DNA of 64,000 bases from positions 379,586,137-379,650,136 of the forward strand of contig JASDDO010000006.1 of NCBI GenBank assembly GCA_030015575.1, in the 5' to 3' direction. Of the stretch, positions 8,831 to 22,451 are shown in pieces. The stretch's first letter is position 1, and each line of letters starts with the position of its first letter. Position numbers and translations under genes: made by a program. Source of the stretch: Agapanthus africanus. Its lineage: Eukaryota; Streptophyta; Magnoliopsida; Asparagales; Amaryllidaceae. The notes beneath the pieces are model-generated. The model had not been told where the DNA came from, did not search any database, and saw only the letters and a program-made list of their open reading frames with translations.

Positions 8831-11437
8831 CGTTAACCTTTCATATATTTTATAAATGATTATCATAAATTTAAGATATTAGGAACTATAATTCATATAA
8901 CAATAAATTTTTAAATTAAATTGTTTTTTATTAACTTTGGATTTCGTATGCATGCAGTGCGGGACAGGGCCTGTGGCTAGTAACAAAGATGGAAGAAATA
9001 GGATTCAGCCTCGAGATGCGATGATCCTTGCTTCATCAGCACCTCTCTCTCGCTTTACTAAATTATAAATTTGTACCATCAAAGTTACTAAAATTGACCA
9101 CTCATGCATAGGGATTGCAAGTTGCATATTAGGGTACGATCTCCAAAGTACTAATGTTCAAAATATATATATATATGAAGCCATCCCTACAAATTAACCA
9201 TTCATTCATTCATTCCTTAATGCGAGAAAGATGTTTATTTATTTATAGTCTCACACCCTTTCACACGCACACGTATGACGAGACACGTGTCCGTACACAC
9301 TCCTTTAATTAGGGTTGCGTGAAACAAAGGTCCTATGTTTTATGTTTTGTATTATTAACTTAGGCCTATGAAAAGTTATATGTCTATACCTGCTATGTAC
9401 GTGTGTGTGCATACACGTTCTGTACATAGAAATTGTATTTTTAAAATATAGAAAAATCTTTACTCTCCGGATATATTAAGTTGTGCGTAGAGAAAAACTG
9501 CAATTTAGATTTATAAGATGAAAAAAATGGAACTAGACGAAAATTTGATGATCATTTGACAGAGTGAAGGTTTTTTTAACAATAAATTTATTTGGAAAAG
9601 AAGAAAAGGACATGCTAACGCAATAGCATTATCGTATATAAGTAATAGAGATATGTTTTTATTGAACTTTTCTAATTTTTTGTACAAGTTTACAAGAGAA
9701 TCATGTGAAGGCCTCTTAATTCGCTTTTTTACATGCACCTGGTGAGATTTAATATCTCTATTATTATAACAACCCAAGAAGTTCATATTCTAATTTATCA
9801 TGTTTTCGGTAGAGTTATTCAAAATAATGAGAAATTTATCAAATGGTCAACATAATCAAAAGGTCTGTCAGTTTCCATTTCTACTCCTATTCACTCCTCT
9901 TCTCATCTTTCATTTTCTGAAAACGACTCGACATGGCCTTCCGCTGTAGATATTAGTTGTATGTCCGAAGTAGGCCTCGTCCGCCACTGCTTCTACTTAC
10001 GATCAAAATCCTTTCGACGAACGAGTAGCCAATTTTGAATCTAGTTAAAAAATTCTTTCCTGCATCTATTCCGGATCGGTTTTACTCCTATGCTCAACTT
10101 CCCACTAAAAATGAAAGGGCAAATTTCTATAGTAAGTCATGATTTAGATTCATCGTGATTCACGTGTTCACCTTTTTGAAGAAAGTAATTTATTTCATGG
10201 AAGCTTTGGAAGCTTCTGTCTTCTTTTCTAAATGTCTTGCCCCAACTTCATAATCTTCATCCTCTCCTTCTCAAAGAAAAATCGGAGAAAATAAATCTTA
10301 AAAATTCAGTTCCCAAATTTACGTGGTGGATAGTGTAGGTCTTGGTCTTTGCTTTTTCCTGGCAACAACTTGAGAAACAAATTCTATATCGATACATTAA
10401 CTTAACTTATTCCACGAGGGGCTTATATATAATGCTGTAAAATCAATTTTTGTCCCTAGGGCTGAGTAAGATTTTGGCTTACGGTTGTATATGTGGCCTC
10501 ATATAAGAAACTCCGCTTTTCTAAGCAAATGCTAAGCAATAAGGAATAAAGAGGAGGGTCTCGGTCCCACCACATAGATAAGACCGGTTGTCTCCATCCG
10601 TCTTTTATCCCTTATTGCTTTTATCCCTTATTGCTTTGGATTGTTTAAGAACGCTTTCCTTTCGCACATGTAAATATAGTCATCGGATCTCACCGGCCCA
10701 TACCCGTCCACATAGGACACTAATTATTCAACTTATAAAAGAGAGATCCTAATGTCTCATGTTAATAATAAAGGAAACCAAACATCAATCGTGAGGGCCA
10801 CTTAAATGAATGTTTTAAAGACATGATAATCTTCATAAAGTCTGGATATGGTTTTTATACAAGTTCAGCTATCACTCAAACCGTGTGAGATGTTCACCCA
10901 CCTTATCAATGATAAAAACATTTCTCATACCAAAGAAATTGTACTTTAACAGTGCCGGCCAGTTACATGGGACCCAAATAACTTGATTCAAATGATCGTG
11001 TAAAAGAGTCCCTACAAGAATAAAATTACTCGCACTTTCATATGATATACTGATTTCAAAGCTTTAGCAACTCTAACATGCAAGCCTTGTTGGCCGAAGG
11101 GTCCTTTTGATGGGACTAAAGCAAAGCTGCGAGAAACTTTAGCAAGCCTACATTACTAGTTAATTTACAAGGCTTTTCATATTCAAGGTTGAATTATATT
11201 TAATTAAAAATGTGACTCAAATAATACAAACAGGAGAGAACTTTCGTGGAAAGCAAAATTTCTCTAAGAGGAGAGCTTCAGAGATAGGAAGAGGAAAGTG
11301 AGAAGAAGAGGGGAGGATGCCAACTTGATGCGAGCAATTTTTTCCTTTTGAAATTCTACATAGAAAATCTTCATCAAATTTTTCTCATAAAGGTCTAGAA
11401 TTGATGGAACCATGTGTAAGATTAGGGTTATAGATAT

Positions 11438-11477
<40 letters not shown>

Positions 11478-12955
11478 TAACCACATCATAACTCAAATTA
11501 ACCGGACTTTGAGAACTAGATGGTTGGAAATATGTTCCTTGTAATGATTTTAGCTCTTGGGCTCAGAGTCCCTCTCGAGTTTTTCCACTGTACTAAATGC
11601 AGATGAATCCTACATGTGATTATGATTATAACAAGGACTATTTCTTTACACTTTGTTTCCGATCAGAAACTTTATTGTATCTTAGTTGAGATAAAACGAT
11701 CAACAAATTAGCAATCGATTATAAAACTAGGTCAGTGTTCCATATAGCGTTGTTGTTGATGATGATGATTATAGGAGATGCCTCTCATGTGTGTGAGCTT
11801 TCTGTCTTTGGTGCTGCCTTCAAAGTTTCAAATCAGGTTGTTGTCTAAGGAATTAAAAGTCTTCCATTAGTACTCTCTCAGATTTGCGCCCCCCCCCCCC
11901 CCCCGCACCCCCTTTTTTTATTTATAGTTAGCATTTGTTTCTAAGACTTTATAAATTTAGTATCGCTTTTGAAAGATTTTCTCCTAACTAGATCCATTTT
12001 ATCTTCTTTTTTTTAAAAAAAAAATCTTGCAATCTATCTACATGAATATATATATAGGGCAAGCTATTGTTCTTCAAAACATATAAGAGATGTAGGTATT
12101 AATGTAGGGACCAACGCATATTATACAAATTTAGGAGATGTAACATGCCAAGCCACAAGACCAATGGGAAAGCAACTGAAAAGCAGATATTAGCAAAGGG
12201 AAGAAAACGACATTACACAGCCAAATTTTCAATAGGTAAGCATTTTTCAGAGTAATTTCTTTTTCTACTAATTAAGTGGTTTCCCTACTATTTATGCAAA
12301 GAAAATTAAATAATATTAAATATTTTCCATAATAATGATATTTCTTTTCTAAATAGAGACTAGGAAACCCTAATGGGACCCTCTCTTCATTCGGCAGGAG
12401 AGACCCAGACAACTCAAGGTAATCAAACTCTTTAAGTGAGGAAAGCAATAGGCTTACCCAATGTTCATAACATACATGTTTTCAAGCTCTCAGTCTGCAT
12501 ATCTATCTTCGTTACTATCAAATAGCTAGTAAGTAGTTCAAAATACGATATGCACCCAAAACAAATTGAAAGTAGAATTTGCAACGTTTTCAAGCTTCAA
12601 ATGTAATATCCTATACATGCAAAACTGCAAACATTTTTCTCAAGAAAGCTTGCTTGAAAGGGAGAGTTAGTAAGAATGAGGCAACGGATGGGCTGTGAAG
12701 ATGAGATGAAAGCAAAAGAGACGTGAGAATCCAGACACAATTACTGAGATCACTTTCTTCTATTTTTTCCCGTTTAATTAATTGCTTTCATCCCATAATT
12801 AAGTTGCATGCATCTGAACCCAAAAAAACAAAGGACGCAAGTTGAATTAGAGGCATCACCATATCAATAATTTAAGTAACCGAAATGATATTATATTAAG
12901 TTAATAACATCTTATTTAGAATTAAGACTCGTACTAAGTTCACATTAGATGAGTC
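8831..12955. other. Intergenic, no gene seen; simple repeats
   Basis: No open frame with recognisable content on either strand. It contains a TA microsatellite (about 11439-11475), a C homopolymer (11889-11904), a short inverted/tandem motif at about 10525-10640 (AGCAATAAGGAATAAAG against two copies of TTTTATCCCTTATTGC) and general AT-rich spacer. Confidence 0.6.
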
Positions 12956-12959
12956 TCTC

Positions 12960-13357
12960 ATGTGAACATGCCCCTGGGTTCATGTGCCACGTCATCCCAG
13001 CTCAGTCATCAATTCTCCATCGAGCAAATTTTAACTGAATCTAAGAAGAAAGATTCAATGGATGGCCGTTGAATAAATGCATGAAAACAAGGTTGAGCTG
13101 AGCTAACTACGTGTGATGCATGGTGGTGCTTGACACGGGAGACACGTGGCTCCTGGGAGGTGCCTGGTTGGACTTGTTTTTCATTGGGAGTTTCCCTGCA
13201 GGTTAACAGCGAGAACCCTTCAAGATTTTGGTGGACGATTTTGACTTGTTCCATCTCTCATATCTGGATTCATCATGTCTCTTGGCTACCAATTGTCTCT
13301 CTTATGTGTATGAAGTCAACTCTACCCTTACAAGGACACACTTTCGAGAAGAGAGAG

Positions 13358-13404
<47 letters not shown>

Positions 13405-14860
13405 GAAAAATATTGTCTTTGAGAACAATTCAACTCTGGATGCTAAACCCGTACGTATAACTCAAACAAGTTTTCAAGTCCATCTCAAACTGCAAGACTC
13501 ACTGTAGCCTAATGATAAAGTCTCTCAAGAGGTATGGGTTTCAAACTTCCTTGCATCATGTTACAAATTCTTAATACAAAGAAGGGGCAAAAATTCTCAA
13601 AATGGAGCTCTCTAATCCCTTTGTTTGAACTTACTTGTTGCCAAGCCAAGCTCATTCACTAGATGCTCTTTTATAAATATTATCGGTGAAGTCGAAAGGG
13701 GCATAAAACAGAGCTAACTAAATTGCTAAACGAACACTATCAGCTCTATTAGATTATAAATAGGTTTAAGATTATGATCTTAGGTATAAGTATATATCTG
13801 ATACCTAAGAGAGTCCGAAATGAGTTATATCAGCTATTTGAAATCCAGCCCGAACTGGATCGATTCAATTACATCCCCCTAGTTACGGGCGGTTGAACGG
13901 TCAAATATACCCAACTTCCCGAGTGGTCAATGAGACACGCAAGGAAGGTCCTAAAAGTCGAGGGCGAAATGAGAGGCGCGTGGCTCTTCAGGTTTCCATG
14001 TTGGACTCAACCGTCGGAAATTTCCCAGCAAGTTTTAACGGTAAGACCAATTACCAATGGAAGTCGAGAGAAATTAAACAAACATGACTTCTTCCAGAGT
14101 TGGGACGAATCTGACTTCATCTCTTGTATCAAAATCTCAAAAGTCCACGCTCAAGGACAAGGAATTTAAGAGAGAGAAACAGAGATCAAACCTGGAAAAG
14201 GGTTATGTAGTAAATATACACTGCAAGGACCAGCGAAAACCTGCCATCAATTCCTCAAATGTGGTCGCTGTATTATCTTGGAGTGATGCTTGGTTAATAT
14301 AGCAACCAAGTTCTTTATCTTACCCCTCGCTTCATATCCAATATCATGATATGCAGGACTCATCTCTTTTATATTCCAAAAAAATATGTATATAATCTAA
14401 ATATATCGTACCCACCTATTTCCTTTCCAAGCAAATCATTTAAATTTGATGGTTTTTAAATCTAATATCGATGATAGACACACGCACACATGAGCAAGAA
14501 AATTTTATTAAAACTCATTACTCCCTATCATGCCTAGCGTTTTTTTCTAACGCGGGCAGACTGCTGCTTTCTCTCAGAACCCGACACGAATTAGACTCTT
14601 CATGAAGCCGAATTCAAAAGCTTCTAATGTGGCAAAATGCCTAGGACAGACCACCTCCAAATCTTGGTGCATCCATCCATGGAGACCTCAAGATTCAACC
14701 AATAAAACCAAGATTGGCACCAAGGTTAATTCTATTTGACAAGCAACCCCCATGAAATGCTAGAAGCCTTTGTCAAGAAAATGACATCACTGATGACGAT
14801 TTAAAGTCATATTAAGCGATGATTTGCTTAATATGGCATTAAAACTTGGCGAAAAAGAAA
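12960..14860. repeat. Diverged duplicated non-coding segment, copy 1
   Basis: Shares an ordered series of short matches with 18890-20235: CACGTCATCCCAGCTCA; a block with GGGARTTTCC and TTAGCAGC-like text (13140-13210, repeated again at 13970-14040); CAGAGTTGG...AAGTCCAYGCTCAAGGACA (14095-14160); and ATGGAG.CTCAAG.TCAACC (14675-14700) followed by TGAAATGCT. No conserved long reading frame explains it. It may be an old tandem duplication or two copies of an unrecognised repeat. Confidence 0.45.
13361..13400. repeat. (TC)n microsatellite, about 40 bp
   Basis: Uninterrupted TC dinucleotides, preceded by a short GA run (about 13347-13358) that could pair with it as a weak hairpin. Confidence 0.95.
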
Positions 14861-14902
14861 GGGGTTTCCTATAATGTCTCAATTCAGATTCTACCTGTTG
14901 AT

Positions 14903-16079
14903 TATTAAGATGTGGGAGATTAAAATAATCCCACATTGGAAAAACCATGAGAGATACATGGATATAAAATTATAAGATGAGCCAAAGCTCAACAAGATTT
15001 GAGTCTCATTATTGGAACTAGGGTTGTACACCGGGTCGGTTTAGACCCGTTACCCATCCTAACATACCCGCATTTGACGGGTACAAAAGACAATCAGCCC
15101 TAAACCAAACCCATTTACAACCAACCCGAATCCGCCCACTTACTAGAAATATGAGCCATATAAATGTTTATTGCTATGGAAAGATTAAAAGCATAGACCT
15201 ATATAAATTCATACACCCTTTTTGTTTCGTATTTTCTCATTTTATTTTTCTCCTTTTCTCTTAGTTCCTTCAATTCTTTCTTTTGTTTTGTACTGCCATA
15301 ATAATTCTGATTAATATTTGTTTCATCTTGCAATTTTGAATATTGTATGGTGTTTCAGATGTATTTAAATTTACAATTGAGCCTCTATAAGATTTGTTTT
15401 TCTTTCATATTTTATATATAATAAATGATAAGTTTAATATGCGAAACCTCGCACAAACCATGGTAACCCGCCCGAATCAGGAAAGCCTGTGCCCGAAACC
15501 CACTAGAACCCGTTGGGTGCGGGTTCGGATTTATGTACCTATTATAGCGGGTGGGTTTAATGTGGATGGAAAACCCGTCCGTCCTAGTGGGTTCAGGTTT
15601 CTTTTTGGTCAAAAATTCGTCCAACCCGACCCGCGCACAGCCTAGTTGGAACCCACTTATATCAAAAACTCGTGTACACTCGTAGGTAAAATATATAATC
15701 ACCTCTCTCATTCTTGAATATATATATACACTCTAATATGGTATCACATCCCAGATTGATCGGGACCTCAACAATACCTCTGAAACAAGCAATCTACAAG
15801 CACAAAAAAATCCCTCTGAGAGACAGCTCTATAAGTGTTGTGCAATCGACGTGAAAACCAAATCAAGAAAAAGTGACGGTTGCACGTGAGAAGTGTTGAG
15901 ATGTAAAAGATTAAAATAGTCCTATATTGTAAAAACTATGAGGTACATGGGTATAAGATATAAGATAAGTCAAACTTCAACAAAGCTTGGTCTTATTGTT
16001 TGAACCCGTTTATATCAAAAACCCGTGCACTCATTGATAAAATATATAATCACCTCCCTCGTTCTTGAATATATATACA
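14903..16079 (+). mobile_element. Complete TRIM element (LTR-PBS-PPT-LTR) with nested hAT
   Basis: The left LTR (14903-15730, of which 194 bp are LTR and the rest is a nested element) and the right LTR (15894-16079, 186 bp) share GATTAAAATARTCC, the TATATCAAAAACYCGTG region and the end CTTGAATATATAT..ACA. The right LTR has clean TGTTGAG...TACA ends. Between them are 163 bp with a primer site like initiator tRNA-Met (ATGGTATCACATCC, about 15737) and a purine-rich run GCACGTGAGAAG before the right LTR. There is no coding sequence. Outer target duplications are not clear (TTGAT versus TTAAA). Confidence 0.8.
15019..15644. mobile_element. Non-autonomous hAT-type DNA element (626 bp)
   Basis: Terminal inverted repeats: TAGGGTTGTACACCGGGTC at the left and, read from the right end inward, TAGGCTGTGCGCGGGTCGGG. 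The flanks are ATTGGAAC (15011-15018) and GTTGGAAC (15645-15652), an 8-bp duplication with one change. The right TRIM LTR shows the corresponding empty site (TTGTTTGAACCCG, about 16000), which confirms the insertion. The interior has no transposase; the ORFs over 15394-15711 are shadows. Confidence 0.8.
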
Positions 16080-16305
16080 TTAAAACTCGAATACTACCGA
16101 ACAACAAATTTAGCATAATAAATTTAAAACACCGATTTAATTTGTTATGAACAATGGACAGATCAGAATCACTAATTAATGACTTAAAGACTTATTCATG
16201 TATGATTTAGTACCACATTGCATTCTAAAATTACTGAAGATCTACGGCTTCAGTAACAATCCTGCCGAAGCTGTAGGGCAGTAGGTTGCCTTTAGAAGTT
16301 ATCAT

Positions 16306-17739
16306 TGTAGAGTGTTTTTCGTCACCCTATTGAGATAGGAATGCGCGCACTTATCAGGTGTGTACAGATTCTCCCTGTCTAGGGTAGCCTGAGTTTATTG
16401 ATTGTGGTGATCCAAATCTCAGGCAGCCGCGGTCAAAACTATCGTTAATTACCCCTCGCTTATGGAGCAAGGAAACCTTCGATTAACAGGTTAAACAAAT
16501 CATGCGACTCAATATGCAGTATGTGTTGTATTTTGAGGATGCTTTAGTCATATCGGGGGCCTCGCAGAGTTTACGGGGATCCCGCTTCCCGGATAGCGGA
16601 CCGGGGATCAAGAGGATTAGCAGCCCCCTTGCATGATGCAGGGCAGAGTCCCGTTAGAAATTGTTTCCAAAGGAGATGCGTTTTGAGTGTGGCACATATG
16701 TTTTTGAAAACAAATGCGTAGGGGCGTCCTTATTTTATTATTTATTTTTATTATTTATTTTGAAAGTATTTACAAGAAAAAATTTAAAAGAAAAAAATTT
16801 TAGGGGAAATTTTTAGAATCTTTTCTTTTTTTTTAATAGAAGTGGTGAGTGGCAGAGCTCGGGGTGCGCGCGGCAGTGTGGTGCGCACTTGGTCTGGTCC
16901 GGTGCACACCCGGACAGGTGCGCACGCGGTGCGCGAAAGGTCAAGTCAAAACCCAACGGGAGCACTAGCTCAAATATGGGGGGTCACCCCCAACTTTCTC
17001 CTCGTTCGGCCTCAAAGTGCTTTCTCGAATCTTCAAAACTTGGATTTTAGATCTTAAATGGAACAAAAGGGTATCTTTTCACTCTCACAAGCCTTGGATC
17101 TTGCCAAAAATGGAGTTTTGGGGATTGTTTCTCCTTCTTCCTCTCTCAAATTGGATCTTGAGGAATATAGGTAAAAATCTCCTCTCCTTGGGATTTGATG
17201 GAGGATTCTTGATCATTTCAATGGGTTTTATGGTGGAAATCTATTTAATTTTGTAAAATGAGAGCTTAAGCTCTTGATTTGATCAAAAAAGAGAAGAAAA
17301 ATAAACTTAAGAGAAAAAAGATGGAGGCATAAACCCTAATTTTTTAGAAGGATTAATTATTCTTGATCTCTTCATAATGTCTGCCTTGTATAGACTACAC
17401 ATTTTACACAGCCTCTTGGGCTTTACAAAATGGCATTTTGCTCATCCCATGCCCATGTGCTCATTACTTTTTGCACATGAGCTATGAGTTTTTACACATT
17501 TTGGTTTTTTGCCCATTTAATTTACAATTTAACATTTATTTGCATATAAAAGCTATTTATTACAGATTTCTTCTTCTGTCTTCTTCGCCAGCCGGATTTG
17601 TTTGGACTTGAGGCGATTTGGACGTGGGCTCAGTTGTTTGGGGTCGGATCAGGGACCACTTTGGCGTTGACTTTGACCCGTTGACTTTTGATTTTGATTT
17701 TTTTATTTTGGTAATAGGGCGTAATTTTTGACCCCAACA
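16306..17739 (+). mobile_element. Solo LTR (1,434 bp), TSD ATCAT
   Basis: Starts TGTAGAGTGTTTTTCG and ends GACCCCAACA, with perfect ATCAT on both sides (16301-16305 and 17740-17744). Same family as 2649-3905 (opposite strand) and 28446-30363. The middle contains a GTGCGCAC-rich stretch (16860-16940) and GAGCTTAAGCTC (about 17262). No internal region follows, so it is a solo LTR left by recombination. Confidence 0.92.
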
Positions 17740-17744
17740 ATCAT

Positions 17745-18509
17745 TTTCAATACTAAGTCTTGGCATGAGCAGTTCATAGAGGAACAATAAATCATCAGAT
17801 ACATCCAAATACTCCTACCGAAAATAAACAGGTGTTCACTACAGATAATTGAATTGAAGAATATTAATAAACTGACATTTTGCAAACATAAAACATTGAA
17901 ACAAATTGAGGAATTCTGAATAGTCCGAGAGGAAACAATAAATATTTCAACTCTGATCAAATATTAGTAGAAGGAAACAAAAGGGAAGAAAGAGCAGACA
18001 AGATAATATTAACTAGTTTTTCGAAATTCCATCTAATGGTGAATGCTCATAAAATAATTGACTGTTCATGCAAGATGTGAAAACATGTGATGATGGCCTA
18101 CACTAAAGTAAAACTGAATTTTTCATTGTCTTGCTACAGCAGTTCCACCACCAAGGAATGGGAAATTTCAATATTTAGTGCCACAATACAATTGCTCATG
18201 TTTTCTGTACACAAGATTCAAGTATCATGCATTCAGCATATGGACGTACTATACCATAATCCCATGCAAGTTGCAAGGGTATAAATCCTCTGGCAAAATT
18301 TAAATGCAGAGTATGAGCCACTTTACCTATTAAAAGAGTTGACCCAAGAAAATGGATTGATGATATATACCCTTAATAAAGCCAAATGAAGAACAATTCC
18401 AGCCGTTGACCAGAGACCGACTTTACCTGCAAGACAAAATTTTCATTAATCAATGCATTCTACGACCAATGATCTCTAAACCAATACACAGTTCACTTCA
18501 TCAAAAAAA
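17745..18509. other. Intergenic, no confident gene
   Basis: Part of this stretch (17760-17830) resembles 20640-20710 (CAGTTCATAGAG and following), suggesting a small duplication. On the minus strand around 18450-18190 two short stretches have ankyrin-like words (GIVLHLALLR; GFIPLQLAWDYG) near AG/GT dinucleotides, but no domain can be built. It is recorded as unexplained. Confidence 0.3.
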
Positions 18510-18830
18510 AAATTGGGTTAATAGAACAAAACACCCCTATAGTTTATCCTATGCAGCATTTATACCTTCCCCCACCCCCACCCCCACCCCAAATAATTTA
18601 TTGGCACAAACACCCCATCTGCTCATTGAATGAAAACCTTAACAGTGCTCAAATTCAACTGTAAGGAACAATAACAAGTTGTAATGCGAAATTAAACAGT
18701 TGTTTGACTTGGCTTAGAATTGGATTTGAGCATTTTTTTTAGGGTTTTGATCAATGAGCACAACAGGGGTTTATGCCAATAAATTACTTGAGGGGGTACA
18801 AGTGGGTGTTTTGGTTTATCAACTCTTTAT
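18510..18830. mobile_element. Foldback/MITE-like inverted-repeat element
   Basis: The left arm (from about 18515: GGGTTAATAGAACAAAACACC, later GGCACAAACACCCC and GAGCA-type text near 18615) is complementary to the right arm (about 18722-18826: TTTGAGCA, CAATGAGCA, CAGGGGTTTATGCCAATAAATT, GTGGGTGTTTTGGTTTATCAACTC). The arms are over 100 bp and imperfect. There is no coding content, and a clear target duplication was not found. Confidence 0.6.
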
Positions 18831-18889
18831 ATTTTTGATAAAAAAAAAAGATGAAAAGTGTATTTTAGGACATTTGCTTTAGTTAAAGT

Positions 18890-20235
18890 AAACACCGTGA
18901 AGCTCCTGTGTTCATTCTCACGTCATCCCAGCTCAACCCTGGATTTGAGTCAATTCTGTAAACACCACTTTGTAGCTAGAGCTCAAAACTCTTTTTTTTA
19001 TAACCGAATTCAGATAAGGCCAAAGAAGAAAATTCAACATATGTGCTGTTGAATTGCTACCAACAAATGCTATGCATGATCTTAACGGACGCATGTGGCA
19101 CTTGAGGTTGCCAGGCGGTTTTGTTTTGTTGGGAATTTCCTCTCCAAGTTAGCAGCAGGGGAAAAAAGTGTTGAGAACTCCTCAAGAGTCGGATGATTTT
19201 GACTTCATACATAGTTTTCTAGCTCTCAGTCATCTATGAAGCCAAGTCTAAGCTTAAAGAAAGCATTGTAAAGGATAGAGAAAAGAATTCAGCGTGTGCA
19301 TACGCTATGTAGTTAGCTGAATGGTGATTATATCCAGCTACCCAAGGGATGAAGAGGTTAGACTCCCATCATCGAAAAAAATTCCACCTAATTGTGTAGG
19401 TTAGATTGTTAGTATTATGGCAGAAAAATTAGAAGAAAATTCTTCAGAGTTGGATTCTGATCCACTAGTTTCTTTAAAACTCAAAAAGTCCATGCTCAAG
19501 GACAGAAAATTTCAATTGAGGAACAAAGAGGATACCTGGAGGGTGTTTGCGAAACCACCCTCTGAAGCTGTAAGCCTATTCACTGTCACCCTATGCATAT
19601 AATTTTCATAAACACTCAATATAATCCGGCTACATAACCATTTCTAGAATGTGTAAGCTGCGCCACTGATGAACTCTGGCAGTTCTTGTGAATCACTCCA
19701 ACTACTGATGAGAAAGATAGTATGTAATATGGATTCATATCCAGAGGGATATAAAAAATACAGCACTTTAGAAACATTCACTACTACCACCTTAGGTTAG
19801 CAATGGAGCCAATTCAAATTCAATCGTGCCGATTTTTCCAATTCTTTTAATAACTTTCACTGCTTAGCGGATAAGAAATGAATCTTCAAATCCATACCAT
19901 TTTAATTCACAACCTAACAAATAAGTATAACCTATATCCTTCATACTTTATGGACACGCGCGCACACTATATATAACCCAAAAAAATAACTTAATAAGCA
20001 TTCCTCGAAAAAATAAAGGGATTAAGCAATCGCATTTCGATTCTCTTCCAATATTGCTGCAACAATGTCTATAGCGGATCGTCACAGGGCATCTATTCAT
20101 GGAGCTCTCAAGGCTCAACCTATCAAATCAAGCTTGAAAACATTTTCACTAATAATTCCAAATTTCCAATGAAATGCTTGAAAATAGCATCTGGAAAATC
20201 ATGAGTCGATGAAGATTCAACCATCATATTCAGTA
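18890..20235. repeat. Diverged duplicated non-coding segment, copy 2
   Basis: Counterpart of 12960-14860, with the same blocks in the same order (18922; 19105-19150; 19440-19545; 20090-20200). The 19417-19602 open frame lies in one shared block, but the shared pattern is no better at codon positions than elsewhere by eye, so no gene is called. Confidence 0.45.
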
Positions 20236-20988
20236 ACAACTAATTTGATGGGCACATATACCTGTGAAAAGAAAAGGTGCTGCAATGTCTCTGCCCAGCT
20301 TCCAACCTAACACAAACTTAGGAGAGAAATTAAACAAAGCACAGGTTTGCTTTGAATTTCTAAGTAATGGGGAAGAGGACCAAAACGAATAATGGGCTAA
20401 TAGAAGATCACCAATCTGGCACCTCTAGATAACCTAAGAAGAAAGAGAACAAGAAAATTTCAACTCCGAGTTAAAACTTACCTAGTAATGTATGAATCAA
20501 AAACTATAGTTCGCTATGAACTTATTACTGATCTACAACTTCGTAATAATCCTCTTAAGGTAATAGGGAATAATAGATTCTGAGAATAGACAGGTGAACA
20601 TGAATACTGAATAATATATAATTATGAATATGATGTTATGGCTTATTTTAATGCAATTATTCAGTTCATAGAGTAATAACAAATCAACAGAGGCATTCAC
20701 TTCCTCCTGCTGAAATAAACATATATACGTACGCATAATTATAATGAAGAACAATAAGCTGATACTTTCAAAAGAGAAAAACTTGAATACTTTCATGTCT
20801 GAATAGTTAGAAACCGATAATTTTATTTTTTAAAAATGATAAAAAGATTACCAGATTTAAACAAAAAGTGAATGCATATAAAATTATCAATGACCAGCTT
20901 TCTGAAATTCCAACTAAAAGAGATACTGAATAACTCACAAGCAGATGATTGTTCCTCTCCAAAAGTATTGTGTTGCTGTACAGTACTC
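20236..20988. other. 3' flank of the WSS1-like gene
   Basis: AT-rich, with no recognisable coding sequence beyond the stop codon of the gene at 20989. It should contain the 3' UTR and poly(A) site of the minus-strand gene, but I could not pick a specific signal. Confidence 0.4.
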
Positions 20989-22419
20989 TCAAGTGCCATA
21001 ATTGGGTGCACGAGTGGATATTGGTGGACCATATGAATATCTCCATTGATCGCAAGCAGAGCATTTCTCCAATTTGTTATCGTTTTCCAGGGTACAAAAC
21101 TTACAGGTCCAGGTCTTAAATTCAGATCCACCAGGTTTAGGTTTTTGAGCGCCACAAGCTTCACATATGAGTGCTAGAGGCTGCAGTAGCCAAGCATAGT
21201 TTCAAACATGAAGGAAGCAGGGAACAAAAAGAACAATTACCAAAATTACATCACATGGTGTATAAGGAGATGATGGTTATAGACCAGTAATAGTATCACA
21301 TTGAAGAAAAGCATGCATAAAACCTATCAGGACTAATGATTATAAGCACTTAGCATAAGCATACCACTTCAGACAATTTGTATAATCTATATATTGTAGG
21401 ATCTATATAATAAGGAAAGACAGATGCTACCTACTAGTATCTGAAGTCATTGCATTTAATACAAATGCACAAGCAGTAAATGGGTATATGATATTAAGCT
21501 AGAAAAAACCTTGCACAATTCTGTGCCTTCATCATGAATAGCATGTCTAATTTTGGGTTGTTCAATCCATCTATAAGAAACTCTAGTTGGCAGAGAGGAC
21601 ATGCCAACAATTCTAATTTAGATACCAAAAGTAGACAGAATTCACATTATATTCCAATTGTGAAAGCAAGAATGTGTGTGAAGCAACACTTAAAGTAGTC
21701 TTTTGTTCAGAAGGAAACAACTATCAAGGAACCAAAGCAACACAACCAATACAATATATATCTGGCACCCATTCTCTGGCATACTGGCATAATATAATAT
21801 ATATCTTTGATGCACTGGCCACTAATCCAAAAATATTACATGATTCTGGATGAACAAAAAATCCCATAAGAAAAGGCATCGATAATTTGGAAATCAGTGG
21901 CTTTAAATAATTTAAGATTGTCCAGACATTAAAGTAAAAGGAGTAGCTAGAATGGAGATCATCTACAGAAAGGGGATTCCGCATTGGAATCTTATATCCA
22001 TCCTACTACAGAAAGAGGGCTAGAGCAAAATAACTATGTCCATCCTACATCCTTTTACTAGTAACTAGTGATGTAAAGAAGATGATTATGATGTGTAGTG
22101 GGTAAAGTAACCTGGAGGTGTTGGATAACAAAATGTGTTATCAATCCAAATTCCAGTTTGGGAAAGAATAGTATTGTATTTGGAAGCCTTAAACGAGATG
22201 GACAAATTTTTGTATAATAGTGTGATATTGTTTCGAACTTTAACTGGCCATTTGCGCTAAAGATCGTTTACTTAAGTCCTGTGTCTTAATTATAAGAAGA
22301 AGAAACCATAGAATCATTTGGGTTAGGCAGGCGTGCTACCTCCTATTTAATTACCTGCACGTATGGACAGATCCTTATGGATCCGGGTTAGGCAGGCATG
22401 ACACCTAGATCCAGGAATA

Positions 22420-22451
<32 letters not shown>

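Noticed and set aside
13130..13507. 125-codon plus-strand frame with a Ser-Leu run
   Set aside because: Kept open by the TC microsatellite; it lies in a diverged duplicated non-coding segment.
18190..18460. Ankyrin-like exons on the minus strand
   Set aside because: Two short suggestive words (LHLALLR, GFIPLQLAWDYG) but no complete repeat or continuous exon structure.
20823..21164. 113-codon minus-strand frame
   Set aside because: Out-of-frame shadow of exon 4; the correct frame gives the second RanBP2 finger and ends at 20989.
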